Assembly: GCA_040401595.1 (NCBI GenBank)
Contig: JBBAOE010000010.1
Coordinates: forward strand, 1-64,000
Direction of reading: 5' to 3'
Length of the DNA: 64,000 bases
Origin: RFPW01 sp040401595
GTDB lineage: Bacteria; Pseudomonadota; Gammaproteobacteria; Burkholderiales; Burkholderiaceae_E
Part shown: one piece after another, positions 56,765 to 64,000 of the stretch
Layout of the letters: each line of letters begins with the position of its first letter
Numbering within the stretch: the stretch's first letter is position 1
Translations under genes and position numbers: made by a program
The notes under the pieces: generated by a model
Database searches by the model: none
Told to the model about the DNA's origin: nothing
The model's input: only the letters and a program-made list of their open reading frames with translations

Positions 56765-58074
56765 GCGTTCGCTCCCATCAGTTCGTCGAATCCAAGCGTC
56801 ACTTCCTCGGTCTGGCCCTGCTCCAACACCCAGTCGACAACATTCTGTTCAACGACAAGTGCCTCAACATCGGCCAGGCGTTCGCGGTCACTGTAGTACC
56901 AGCGAATCAGCTCGCCCGGGTTCTCATAAGCCTGGGCGAACTCTTCAATTTGCCGTCGGATCTGGTCGGGCCGGGCTTGCAGCTTGTGGGCACGGACCAA
57001 CTCACCGATGATCAACCCAAGCCGCACACGCTTCTGCGCCTGTTCCTGAAATGCATCGGGAGGGACCGGCATCTGTGCCATGTCGATTCCGCGCTGTTTC
57101 AGTTCGGCCTGCGCACTTTCCACCATCCGAGCCGCCTCAGACCGAACTAAGGCCACTGGCAAATCGAACTCGGCGAGCTGCGTTAATCGGTCCATGATTT
57201 GTGTCTTGGTCCGGGTGCGCAGGCGCTGACCGACCTCGCGCTCGAGGTTCGCGCGCACATCCGCACGCATCCGCTCGAGATCGCCATCGGCAATCCCGAA
57301 CTGCACCGCAAACTCGGCATTGATTTCCGGCAGAACGGGCTCTTCAACCTGACGCACCGTGATCTCAAATTGCGCAGGCTTGCCTGCGAGATCTGCATTC
57401 TGGTAGTCCGCGGGAAAATTCACCGTGAAAGTCCGTTGCTCCCCCACCGAGGCGCCCCGAACACCCGTCTCAAAATCGGCCAGCATCTTGCCCTCACCCA
57501 AGACGAAGGGGAAGTTCTCTGCACTGCCACCGGCGAACTCGACGCCATCCTGACTGCCACGGAAATCAATCGTGGCGCGATCAGCGTCCTGCGCCGGCCG
57601 ATCGGCCGCCACCCACTGGACGCGTTGGCGCCGCAGCGTCTCCAGCGTTCGGTCAACTTCAGCGTCGCCAACGGGACTGGCGAACCGTGTAAAGGTTTGG
57701 CCAACCGGTGACGGCACGGTGAATTCCGGGAAAATCTCGAACGAAGCGCTGAAATGGAATTCACCGGCTGCGCCGCCTTCAGGGGGCATCACGGGTTCGA
57801 TTCGAGGCTCGCCTGCGACCTTCACGCCCTGATCAGCAACCGCAGCGCTGAACGCTTTCGAGACGGCATCGCCCAGCACCTCGGAGCTGATCTGCTGCCC
57901 GTGGGACTGCTCAACCATCTTGATCGGCACCTTGCCAGGCCGAAAACCTGGGACCCGCATGGTCTTGGCGATCTGCGCCAGGCGGGCGCGGGTTTCTTGT
58001 TGAATGGTGGCTGTGGCTACCGACAGGGTGAGTCGGCGCTCAAGTCCGGCAAGCACTTCAATCTGAGTGGTCAT
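56761..58074 (-). CDS. tig: Trigger factor
   Basis: Trigger factor binds the ribosome exit tunnel and holds nascent chains. The 437-residue product has the ribosome-binding domain with the signature [14 protein letters not shown] (about 43-56), the FKBP-like prolyl isomerase domain (about 150-245) with [14 protein letters not shown] [21 protein letters not shown], and the helical C-terminal arms ([25 protein letters not shown]). It heads tig-clpP-clpX and lies 58 bases after tRNA-Leu. Confidence 0.97.
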   Translation of the reverse strand: MTTQIEVLAGLERRLTLSVATATIQQETRARLAQIAKTMRVPGFRPGKVPIKMVEQSHGQQISSEVLGDAVSKAFSAAVADQGVKVAGEPRIEPVMPPEGGAAGEFHFSASFEIFPEFTVPSPVGQTFTRFASPVGDAEVDRTLETLRRQRVQWVAADRPAQDADRATIDFRGSQDGVEFAGGSAENFPFVLGEGKMLADFETGVRGASVGEQRTFTVNFPADYQNADLAGKPAQFEITVRQVEEPVLPEINAEFAVQFGIADGDLERMRADVRANLEREVGQRLRTRTKTQIMDRLTQLAEFDLPVALVRSEAARMVESAQAELKQRGIDMAQMPVPPDAFQEQAQKRVRLGLIIGELVRAHKLQARPDQIRRQIEEFAQAYENPGELIRWYYSDRERLADVEALVVEQNVVDWVLEQGQTEEVTLGFDELMGANA

Positions 58075-58132
58075 GGATAAAACAGTTCGCGACTGGAAAG
58101 TCGAAAGATCGTCCGGAAGCGGCCGGATCCGT

Positions 58133-58219
58133 TGGTGCGAAGGATGGGACTCGAACCCACACGCCTTTTACTGCGTCAGGACCTAAACCTGGTGCGTCTA
58201 CCAATTCCGCCACCTTCGC
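58133..58219 (-). tRNA. tRNA-Leu (TAG)
   Basis: The minus strand gives an 87-base cloverleaf with the long variable arm of a class II tRNA. Acceptor GCGAAGG pairs with CCTTCGC, the D-arm is GGCGGAATTGGTAGACGC, the anticodon loop TTTAGGT carries TAG, the T-arm has GGGTTCGAGTCCC, discriminator A, and CCA is encoded (58133-58135). It lies just before tig, a common pairing in this group. Confidence 0.98.
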
Positions 58220-58277
58220 CCGGGGTCAAGATTTGATTCTACCCGAGCACGCCCAAACACCGAGCCGAGTTCGTCGT

Positions 58278-61200
58278 TCAGGCGAGATCCGGCGCGCGCG
58301 AAATCCGAAACCAGGCGACATACAGAGCCGGAACGCAAAGGATCGTGAGGATCGTTGCCACAATCAGTCCACCCATGATGGCAAATGCCATCGGGCCCCA
58401 CAGCACGTCCCGGGAGAGCGGAATCATGGCAAAAACAGCTGCTGCGGCCGTCAACGCGATCGGACGGAAACGCCGAACCGCCGACTCCCGAACTGCTAAC
58501 CACGGGACGACTCCAGCGTCCAGATCTTGCCGGATCTGCTCCACCAGAATCACGGTATTTCGCATAATCATGCCAGCCAGTGCAATCGTCCCAAGCATCG
58601 CCACAAAGCCGAAGGGGCGGCCCGACAGCAGCAATGCCGACGCGACGCCCACGATGCCAAGCGGTGCCGTCAGCAGTACCAGCACGACCAGCGATATCCG
58701 CTTGAGCTGCACCATCAGCAGAGCAACGACAAGAAACAACATGAGCGGCATGCCGGCGTTGATCGAGGCCTGGGCCCGGGCACTATCTTCAGCCGGTCCA
58801 CCCAGCTCAATCCGATACCCATCGGGCAGACTGGATTTCAGCTTGAGTAACTGACGATCGATCCGACTGGCGATGTCCGGAGCCTGCACACCTTCGATGA
58901 GATCTCCGCGAACCGTTAATGTAGGCTCGCGCGAACGACGCCAGATGATGGGCTCCTCCATGGAGAGCTGGATCGACGCCACCTGCGAAAGCGGCACGGT
59001 GCGCCCACTGGCCGTCATTACGGGCAGTGACCCCAGTGTGGCAAGGTTCGAACGTTCTGCCTCGGGCGCTCGCAGCACCACATCGATCAGACGGTCAGCT
59101 TCTCGATACTGCCCAATGGTGGCGCCGGACACGGTTGTGCCAATGGCCCGGGCAACCCCTGCGCTGCTTGCCCCAATGGCTCGAGCACGGTCCTGGTCAA
59201 TGTCGATCTGGACCGCCGGGGAGCGATCCCCCCAATCGAGATGAACATCGCGCGCAGCCGGGTCGTCCCGAATTACCCCGGCCACCTGCTCACCCAACGC
59301 TTTCAGAGTCGCGACCTCGGGACCAACGACTCGAAACTGGATTGGATACGAGACCGGGGGCCCGAGGGGGGTGCGGTATGCACGGGCCCGTACTCCCGGA
59401 TACTGGTCCTGCAGGTGCTGGCGCAATTTCGGCATCAGACGATCCCGACTGGCTACATCGGGGGTCAGGATGACCAGTTGCGCAAAATTTGGGCGGAACA
59501 GTTGCTGATCAAGCGAAACGTAATACCGCGGCGAACCATTTCCCACATAGGCAACAAAGTTGGCCACATCAGAGTCTGCGGCGAGAAATGACTCGACCCG
59601 CTGCGTTTGTTCCTCGGTCGCGCGCAGACTGGACCCCTCGGGCAACCAGAGTTCGATCAAAATCTCAGCGCGATCACTGCTGGGAAAGAACTGCTTTTCC
59701 GTCAGTCCCATCCCGTATCCGCCCAGCAGAAACACGCCAAGCGTTATACCGATCGTCCACCCGCGCCGCCGCATACAAACATCGATCAGCGCCCGAAGAG
59801 CGCCGTAGAACCGGCCCTGAAACATCGCGTTGGAATGAAGCATCGGCCCTTGGGCGGGATCAGGGCGCGCCGATTCAGTCTCCAGAAGCTGTCCGCTTGT
59901 CGCAGTGGCCGTGGCCGTCGCAGTGACCAAGGGGGCGCGCAAGATTCGCATTCCAATGAGCGGAGTCGCGACCACCGCCGCCAGCCAGGACACCAGGAGT
60001 GCGATGCTCACGACCTGAAAGATCGCAATCGTGTACTCACCTGTCGAGGACTTGGCCGTCGCAATCGGCAGAAATCCCGCCGCCGTGATCAACGTCCCGG
60101 TCAACATGGGGAATGCGGTACTTGTGAAGGCAAATGTGGCTGCCTGAAACCGATCGAAACCTTCTTCTATTTTTCGCAGCATCATTTCGACCGCGATGAT
60201 GGCGTCATCAACCAAGAGTCCAAGCGCAATCACTAGGGCCCCGGTTGAGATTCGGTGGAGGTCAATCCCAAACACCTTCATCAGCAGAAACGTCGCTGCC
60301 AGCACCAGCGGTATGGTCAATGCCACCACCAGGCCGCTGCGCGCGCCAAGGCTGAGAAAGCTGACCGCCAGCACAATGACGACCGCCTCGCCCAGAGACC
60401 TTAGAAACAGGCCGACGGCGTTCTGTACGATGCGCGGCTGATCGGACACCTTCGCAAAACTGACACCGATCGGCAGCTGCGACTGGAGTCGCGCCATTTC
60501 AAGATCGAGGGTCTTTCCAAGACGAGGGACGTCCCCATCTCGCACCATGGCGATGGCCAAACCAATCGCTGGCTGGCCCTTGTAGCGCATGGTGGTGACT
60601 GGCGGATCCTGCAGACCACGACTCACCCTGGCGACGTCATCGAGCCGGATGGTCCGATTGCCAATCTGGATCGGCAGCGCCGCGATGTCGGCTACCGAGT
60701 CAAATTGCCCGCTGATGCGCAGTGGCACAGAACGATCAGGTCCTACCACTGTTCCGCCGGGTAGGACCGCGTTCTGCGCCTGTAACTGGGCTGCAATGCC
60801 GCCTGGATCAATCCCCAGGGATGCCAGCTTACGAATCGAGGGTTCCACCCAGATTTTATCGTCGACAACACCGACCAGTTCGATCTTCGCCACATCCGGA
60901 ATCCGAATCAGATTCTGCCGGACACCATCCACCAACTCCCGCAACTCGGAGTGCGTCATGCCATCGGCCGTAAACGCGTAAATCGTTCCGAACACGTCCC
61001 CGAATTCATCGTTAAAAAACGGCCCGACCGCGTCGGTTGGCAGGCTTGCACGGATATCACCGATTTTTTTGCGGACCTGATACCAGAGCTGGGCGACCTC
61101 GCGCTGCGGTGCGGAGTCTTTGAGTTCCAGAACGATCAATGACTCGCCTGGCTTTGAATAGCTTCGCGTGAAGCGGAAATAGGGAATTTCCTGCAGCTTT

Positions 61201-61529
61201 TTCTCAATGCGATCGGTCACCTGCCGATCGACCTGTGCCGTCGTGGCACCCGGCCAGAACGTTCGGACGACCATCAGCCGGAGCGTGAAATCGGGGTCCT
61301 CACGTTGCCCGAGCTGGAAAAAAGAAACAAAACCGAACAGGGCGATGGCCGCCAAAAAAAACCAGGTCAGCGACCCATGCCGGATTGCGGCAGCCGATAA
61401 ATTCCAACGATGCTCGCCGGATGCGGGGCTGGAAGGTGGGCCCGATGGTGGGGCGGATAGTGACCCGGCTGCCGATCCCGCCAGCGATGCCGCTGCAGCG
61501 GTCGGCTTCGGTGTTGACTCCGGATTCAT
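58278..61529 (-). CDS. RND-family efflux pump, inner-membrane permease
   Basis: This 1083-residue protein has the AcrB/MexB-type plan: a first membrane helix (WFFLAAIALFGFVSFF, about 56-71), two large periplasmic loops and two sets of membrane helices. The proton-relay Asp pair is in LGLLVDDAIIAVEMML. FPMLTGTLITAAGFLPI and the second half (RGWTIGITLGVFLLGGYGMGL) follow. It uses the proton gradient to export drugs, solvents or metals; the substrate is unknown. Unusual features are a 50-residue Ala/Ser/Pro/Gly-rich cytoplasmic N-terminal extension and a TATATATAT segment between the two halves. It overlaps the adaptor gene by four bases. No outer-membrane channel gene is adjacent. Confidence 0.95.
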   Translation of the reverse strand: MNPESTPKPTAAAASLAGSAAGSLSAPPSGPPSSPASGEHRWNLSAAAIRHGSLTWFFLAAIALFGFVSFFQLGQREDPDFTLRLMVVRTFWPGATTAQVDRQVTDRIEKKLQEIPYFRFTRSYSKPGESLIVLELKDSAPQREVAQLWYQVRKKIGDIRASLPTDAVGPFFNDEFGDVFGTIYAFTADGMTHSELRELVDGVRQNLIRIPDVAKIELVGVVDDKIWVEPSIRKLASLGIDPGGIAAQLQAQNAVLPGGTVVGPDRSVPLRISGQFDSVADIAALPIQIGNRTIRLDDVARVSRGLQDPPVTTMRYKGQPAIGLAIAMVRDGDVPRLGKTLDLEMARLQSQLPIGVSFAKVSDQPRIVQNAVGLFLRSLGEAVVIVLAVSFLSLGARSGLVVALTIPLVLAATFLLMKVFGIDLHRISTGALVIALGLLVDDAIIAVEMMLRKIEEGFDRFQAATFAFTSTAFPMLTGTLITAAGFLPIATAKSSTGEYTIAIFQVVSIALLVSWLAAVVATPLIGMRILRAPLVTATATATATSGQLLETESARPDPAQGPMLHSNAMFQGRFYGALRALIDVCMRRRGWTIGITLGVFLLGGYGMGLTEKQFFPSSDRAEILIELWLPEGSSLRATEEQTQRVESFLAADSDVANFVAYVGNGSPRYYVSLDQQLFRPNFAQLVILTPDVASRDRLMPKLRQHLQDQYPGVRARAYRTPLGPPVSYPIQFRVVGPEVATLKALGEQVAGVIRDDPAARDVHLDWGDRSPAVQIDIDQDRARAIGASSAGVARAIGTTVSGATIGQYREADRLIDVVLRAPEAERSNLATLGSLPVMTASGRTVPLSQVASIQLSMEEPIIWRRSREPTLTVRGDLIEGVQAPDIASRIDRQLLKLKSSLPDGYRIELGGPAEDSARAQASINAGMPLMLFLVVALLMVQLKRISLVVLVLLTAPLGIVGVASALLLSGRPFGFVAMLGTIALAGMIMRNTVILVEQIRQDLDAGVVPWLAVRESAVRRFRPIALTAAAAVFAMIPLSRDVLWGPMAFAIMGGLIVATILTILCVPALYVAWFRISRAPDLA

Positions 61530-62662
61530 CGGATCGTTGCCGGCGTAGCAGAGGGCAAACGGACTTTCTGTCCCTCGCGCAGCAAGTTGGCGCCCGCCGT
61601 GACAATCAATTGCCCAAGGCGGACGCCATTGGGATCGGACAGTTCAAGCATCACCCCGTTGTCGCGCAGTCCATCGGCGGTGATCTGCGCCTGAACCGAA
61701 TGCACGGTCAGCGATTTCTCATCGACTACCCAGAGCCGAGGACTGGCCGTCCTCGAATAAAGCGCCGACAACGGAACCCAGACCCCCGGACTGGCGGGGA
61801 GACTGAAGTTCACCACCGCGCTCGATCCAAGGGCTAAGCGAACTGCCTCAGAGGCCCTCAGTGGTTCGACCTTGACCGTGTAGGTCCGGGATGCGGGGTC
61901 CGCGACCGGAGACCATTCGCGAAGGCGCGCGATTAGTTCTGCGCCGCCCAAGGCCGGCGAGTTCACCGAGATCGTCTTCGCCACGCGGACCTGTTCGATC
62001 GCGGTCTCGGGCACCGACACCACGACATCTCGGGCGCTCCCGCGGGCGATTCGAATCACCGGTTGCCCAGCCATCACGACCTGGCCGGGTTCGGCCTCGA
62101 TGGCGATCACGACACCGTCGACATCGGCAGCCAGGGACTGAAATTGCACCGAGTTTCTGGCTGTGGTCAATGCGGCTTCGGAGGCGCGCAAGCGACTCTG
62201 CGCGGCGTCCATCACGGCTTGGGCACGGTCCAACTGAGCCACACTGACAAAATCTTTCGCGCGCAGGGACTGAACCCGGTCGCGTTCAGCCACGGCGAGG
62301 CGCAGATCCGCCTTGGCGGCGTCCACATTGGCGGTGGCGGATTCGATGGCCGGTGCGAGGTCCTGCGGATCGAGCCGAGCCAGTAACTGACCGCTTTGGA
62401 CCGTATCGCCGGCCTGGACAAAGCGGCGGCTGATCTTGCCAGCCACCCGAAATCCAAGACGACTTTCAACCTGAGGTCGGACTTCCCCCGGCAGGGTTAT
62501 TCGGGGTTGATCCACTCGCCCTTCAAGGCGCAACACCCGGACCGGGCGAACCGCTTCCTCACTCGGCGCCGGCGCTTGCGAGCAGGCACAAACCAGGGAT
62601 ACGACCCCAGCAAGAATCGAATAGCTTCGCAACTTGGTCAGCCCGAAAAAACAGCGCCCCAT
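61526..62662 (-). CDS. RND efflux periplasmic adaptor lipoprotein (membrane fusion protein)
   Basis: The 378-residue adaptor links the RND pump to an outer-membrane channel. The N-terminus (residues 1-27) has a hydrophobic stretch and a possible lipobox (LVCAC), so it is probably a lipoprotein. Then come the barrel-sandwich half (LPGEVRPQVESRLGFRVAGKISRRFVQAGDTVQSGQLLARLDP), a helical hairpin (about 100-160), the second half (DVDGVVIAIEAEPGQVVMAGQPVIRIA) and beta-barrel and membrane-proximal domains. ATG 62662 has no Shine-Dalgarno sequence and lies three bases from a palindrome, so expression may be leaderless or start elsewhere. Confidence 0.94.
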   Translation of the reverse strand: MGRCFFGLTKLRSYSILAGVVSLVCACSQAPAPSEEAVRPVRVLRLEGRVDQPRITLPGEVRPQVESRLGFRVAGKISRRFVQAGDTVQSGQLLARLDPQDLAPAIESATANVDAAKADLRLAVAERDRVQSLRAKDFVSVAQLDRAQAVMDAAQSRLRASEAALTTARNSVQFQSLAADVDGVVIAIEAEPGQVVMAGQPVIRIARGSARDVVVSVPETAIEQVRVAKTISVNSPALGGAELIARLREWSPVADPASRTYTVKVEPLRASEAVRLALGSSAVVNFSLPASPGVWVPLSALYSRTASPRLWVVDEKSLTVHSVQAQITADGLRDNGVMLELSDPNGVRLGQLIVTAGANLLREGQKVRLPSATPATIR

Positions 62663-62665
62663 ATA

Positions 62666-62683
62666 ACTGACTCGCTAGTTAGT
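62666..62683 (-). promoter_or_regulatory. Candidate TetR-family operator of the RND operon
   Basis: An imperfect palindrome ACTGACT/CGCT/AGTTAGT (7-base arms, one mismatch, 4-base centre) lies 3 bases upstream of the adaptor ATG. ACTAACT/AGTTAGT-like sites are common targets of TetR-family repressors of efflux operons. It sits in the 92 bases shared with hpnC. No regulator gene is visible in the window. The role is inferred. Confidence 0.4.
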
Positions 62684-62754
62684 AATGGGGACGAATTGTG
62701 GTTGAACCCGCTCGGCACTGCAAACTCGGCCCCCTTGAAGCACACTAATGGGCC

Positions 62755-63663
62755 ATGTCGAAACGCCTGCCATCCATCCCGTCAGACGCAAACGCACGTA
62801 CGACCCTCCCCCGGGGCTGGACGAGCAGTGTCGAACATTACGAAAACTTCCCGGTTGCTTCGTGGTTGGTACCGAGACACCTGAGGCCGGCGATTGTCGC
62901 GATTTATCAGTTTGCGCGAATGGCGGACGATCTCGCCGATGAGGGTGATTTAGAACCCGCTGAGCGACTCGCGCGCTTATTCCGATGCAGGCAACAGCTT
63001 GAATCCATTCGAACGGGGCAACACGACCGGACGGACAGGATCTTCGGGCCACTGGCCGCATCGATTGAGCAGTACCAGTTACCTCTTGGCCTGTTTTTTG
63101 ATCTCCTGAGCGCATTTGAACAGGATGTTGTGCAGCAACGATGGCCGGACGACGCCTCTATTGCCGACTACTGTCGCCGCTCCGCAAATCCGATCGGTCG
63201 CCTGATGCTCGCGCTGGTCGGAATCCGCTCGACTGCGCAGCTGCAGCAATCCGACGCAATCTGCACAGGCCTTCAGCGGATCAATTTCCTGCAGGATTTC
63301 GCCCTGGACTGGAAACGGGGCCGACTTTATCTGCCACTCGACCTTCTCAAGCATTTCAGCGTGCAGGAGTCAGACATCGAAATCGCTGTCAGCGGCGCTG
63401 GCCCCGCAGCGCCGGCTTTACTGGCTCTTTTGGCGCGGGAGAACCGCGCAGCCAACGAACTGCTGCGGGACGGTGCTCCGCTGTGTCGCTCCATTCCGGG
63501 TCGTCTCGGCCTGGAAATCACTGCCACCGTGGCCGGGGGTGCGCAAATCCTTCGGAAGATTGGCCAGCTTGATTTTGACACTACTCAGTCAAGGCCGGTA
63601 CTGGGGCTTCAGGACTGGCTTATCATCGGGTTCCGCACGCTGACACGCCGACCCGTGCCATGA
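62755..63663 (+). CDS. hpnC: Squalene synthase-family protein HpnC
   Basis: HpnC turns presqualene diphosphate into hydroxysqualene, the second step of the HpnD-HpnC-HpnE route to squalene and hopanoids. The 302-residue all-helical protein shows WTSSVEHYENFPVASWLVP, typical of HpnC, the first Asp-rich motif in QFARMADDLADEGD, and the second motif LQRINFLQDFALDWKRGRLYLP. FCRRSANPIGRL-like DYCRRSANPIGRLMLAL is present. Start ATG 62755 is supported by where homology begins, though the ribosome binding site is weak. It overlaps hpnD by four bases (ATGA). Confidence 0.95.
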   Translation: MSKRLPSIPSDANARTTLPRGWTSSVEHYENFPVASWLVPRHLRPAIVAIYQFARMADDLADEGDLEPAERLARLFRCRQQLESIRTGQHDRTDRIFGPLAASIEQYQLPLGLFFDLLSAFEQDVVQQRWPDDASIADYCRRSANPIGRLMLALVGIRSTAQLQQSDAICTGLQRINFLQDFALDWKRGRLYLPLDLLKHFSVQESDIEIAVSGAGPAAPALLALLARENRAANELLRDGAPLCRSIPGRLGLEITATVAGGAQILRKIGQLDFDTTQSRPVLGLQDWLIIGFRTLTRRPVP

Positions 63664-64000
63664 CTCCCGACGAATATTGCCAAGATAAGGCGGCCCGCAG
63701 CGGGTCCAGTTTCTATTACAGCTTTCTCTTCCTGTCGCCGCCACGACGTCAGGCCATCACGGCGTTATATGCGTTTTGTCGTGAAGTCGATGATGTGGTC
63801 GATGAAGCGACCGATCCGACCGTCGCTCAGACCCGATTGTTTTGGTGGCGCAGCGAACTCGGTCGGCTGTTTTCGGGTCAACCACAACACCCGGTGACCA
63901 AGGCATTGGCGCCCTGCCTCGAGCCGTTTGGGATCGATCAGGACCGCCTGCTGGCCGTGATCGACGGGATGCAGATGGATCTTGATCAAGCCCGGTATGT
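63660..64000 (+). CDS. hpnD: Presqualene diphosphate synthase HpnD, cut off by window edge
   Basis: HpnD joins two farnesyl diphosphates into presqualene diphosphate, the first committed step to hopanoids. About 113 codons are visible, starting MTPDEYCQDKAARSGSSFYYSF and continuing with SPPRRQAITALYAFCREVDDVVDEATD, the first Asp-rich motif that binds the diphosphate through magnesium. IDGMQMDLDQARY follows at the edge. The frame is open to the last base. The ATGA overlap with hpnC shows they are co-transcribed; hpnE would be expected further right but is not in the window. Confidence 0.95.
   Translation, partial: MTPDEYCQDKAARSGSSFYYSFLFLSPPRRQAITALYAFCREVDDVVDEATDPTVAQTRLFWWRSELGRLFSGQPQHPVTKALAPCLEPFGIDQDRLLAVIDGMQMDLDQARY

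Overview
The window looks like a scaffold from a betaproteobacterium, most likely of the Burkholderiales type. The gene orders trmH-family/rnhB/lpxB/lpxA/fabZ/lpxD/skp/bamA/rseP/dxr/cdsA/uppS/frr/pyrH/tsf/rpsB, smc/zipA/ligA/galU, ratA/rnfH/guaB/guaA and tig/clpP/clpX/lon/hupB/tRNA/ppiD are classic for that group. Lipid A, BAM and Skp genes show a Gram-negative envelope. The DNA is GC-rich almost throughout, genes are tightly packed, and most joins inside operons are ATGA or TGATG overlaps. I found no phage, insertion sequence, CRISPR array or toxin island.

Layout. 1-1.9 kb: a truncated glutathione S-transferase (GST) gene with a possible small partner ORF, then an AT-rich membrane acyltransferase that looks acquired. 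1.9-6.4 kb: guaA, guaB, rnfH and ratA on the minus strand, with smpB divergent. 6.4-11.4 kb: a periplasmic branched-chain amino-acid-type binding protein, then ppsA and its divergent regulator ppsR. 11.4-27.3 kb: one run of 16 minus-strand genes from rpsB to a SpoU methyltransferase, covering translation, UMP kinase, isoprenoid and phospholipid precursors, outer-membrane assembly and lipid A. 27.6-31.0 kb: map and glnD. 31.1-39.0 kb: smc, zipA, ligA and galU on the minus strand. 39.0-45.9 kb: queF, dapC, dapD, dapE, prmB and an ABC-F ATPase on the plus strand. 45.9-49.0 kb: two GSTs, a DUF1178 protein and the tRNA 2-selenouridine synthase. 49.1-58.2 kb: tRNA-Leu, tig, clpP, clpX, lon, hupB, tRNA-Val, tRNA-Asp and ppiD, a protein-quality-control block. 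58.3-64 kb: an RND efflux pair, divergent from hpnC and hpnD, which start squalene/hopanoid synthesis.

Two runs of exactly 100 N (7748-7847 and 15389-15488) are scaffold joins. Each is flanked by the same sequence on both sides (19 bp and 55 bp), so both gaps probably contain nothing and one flank copy is duplicated.

The content is mainly conserved core genome. I do not see a convincing undescribed multi-gene system. The items most worth checking are regulatory or structural: a GGGCCC tandem array between convergent genes, a sigma-32-type promoter before lon, a TetR-like palindrome touching the start codon of the efflux operon beside the hopanoid genes, a dyad over the presumed binding-protein promoter, and the AT-rich acyltransferase island.
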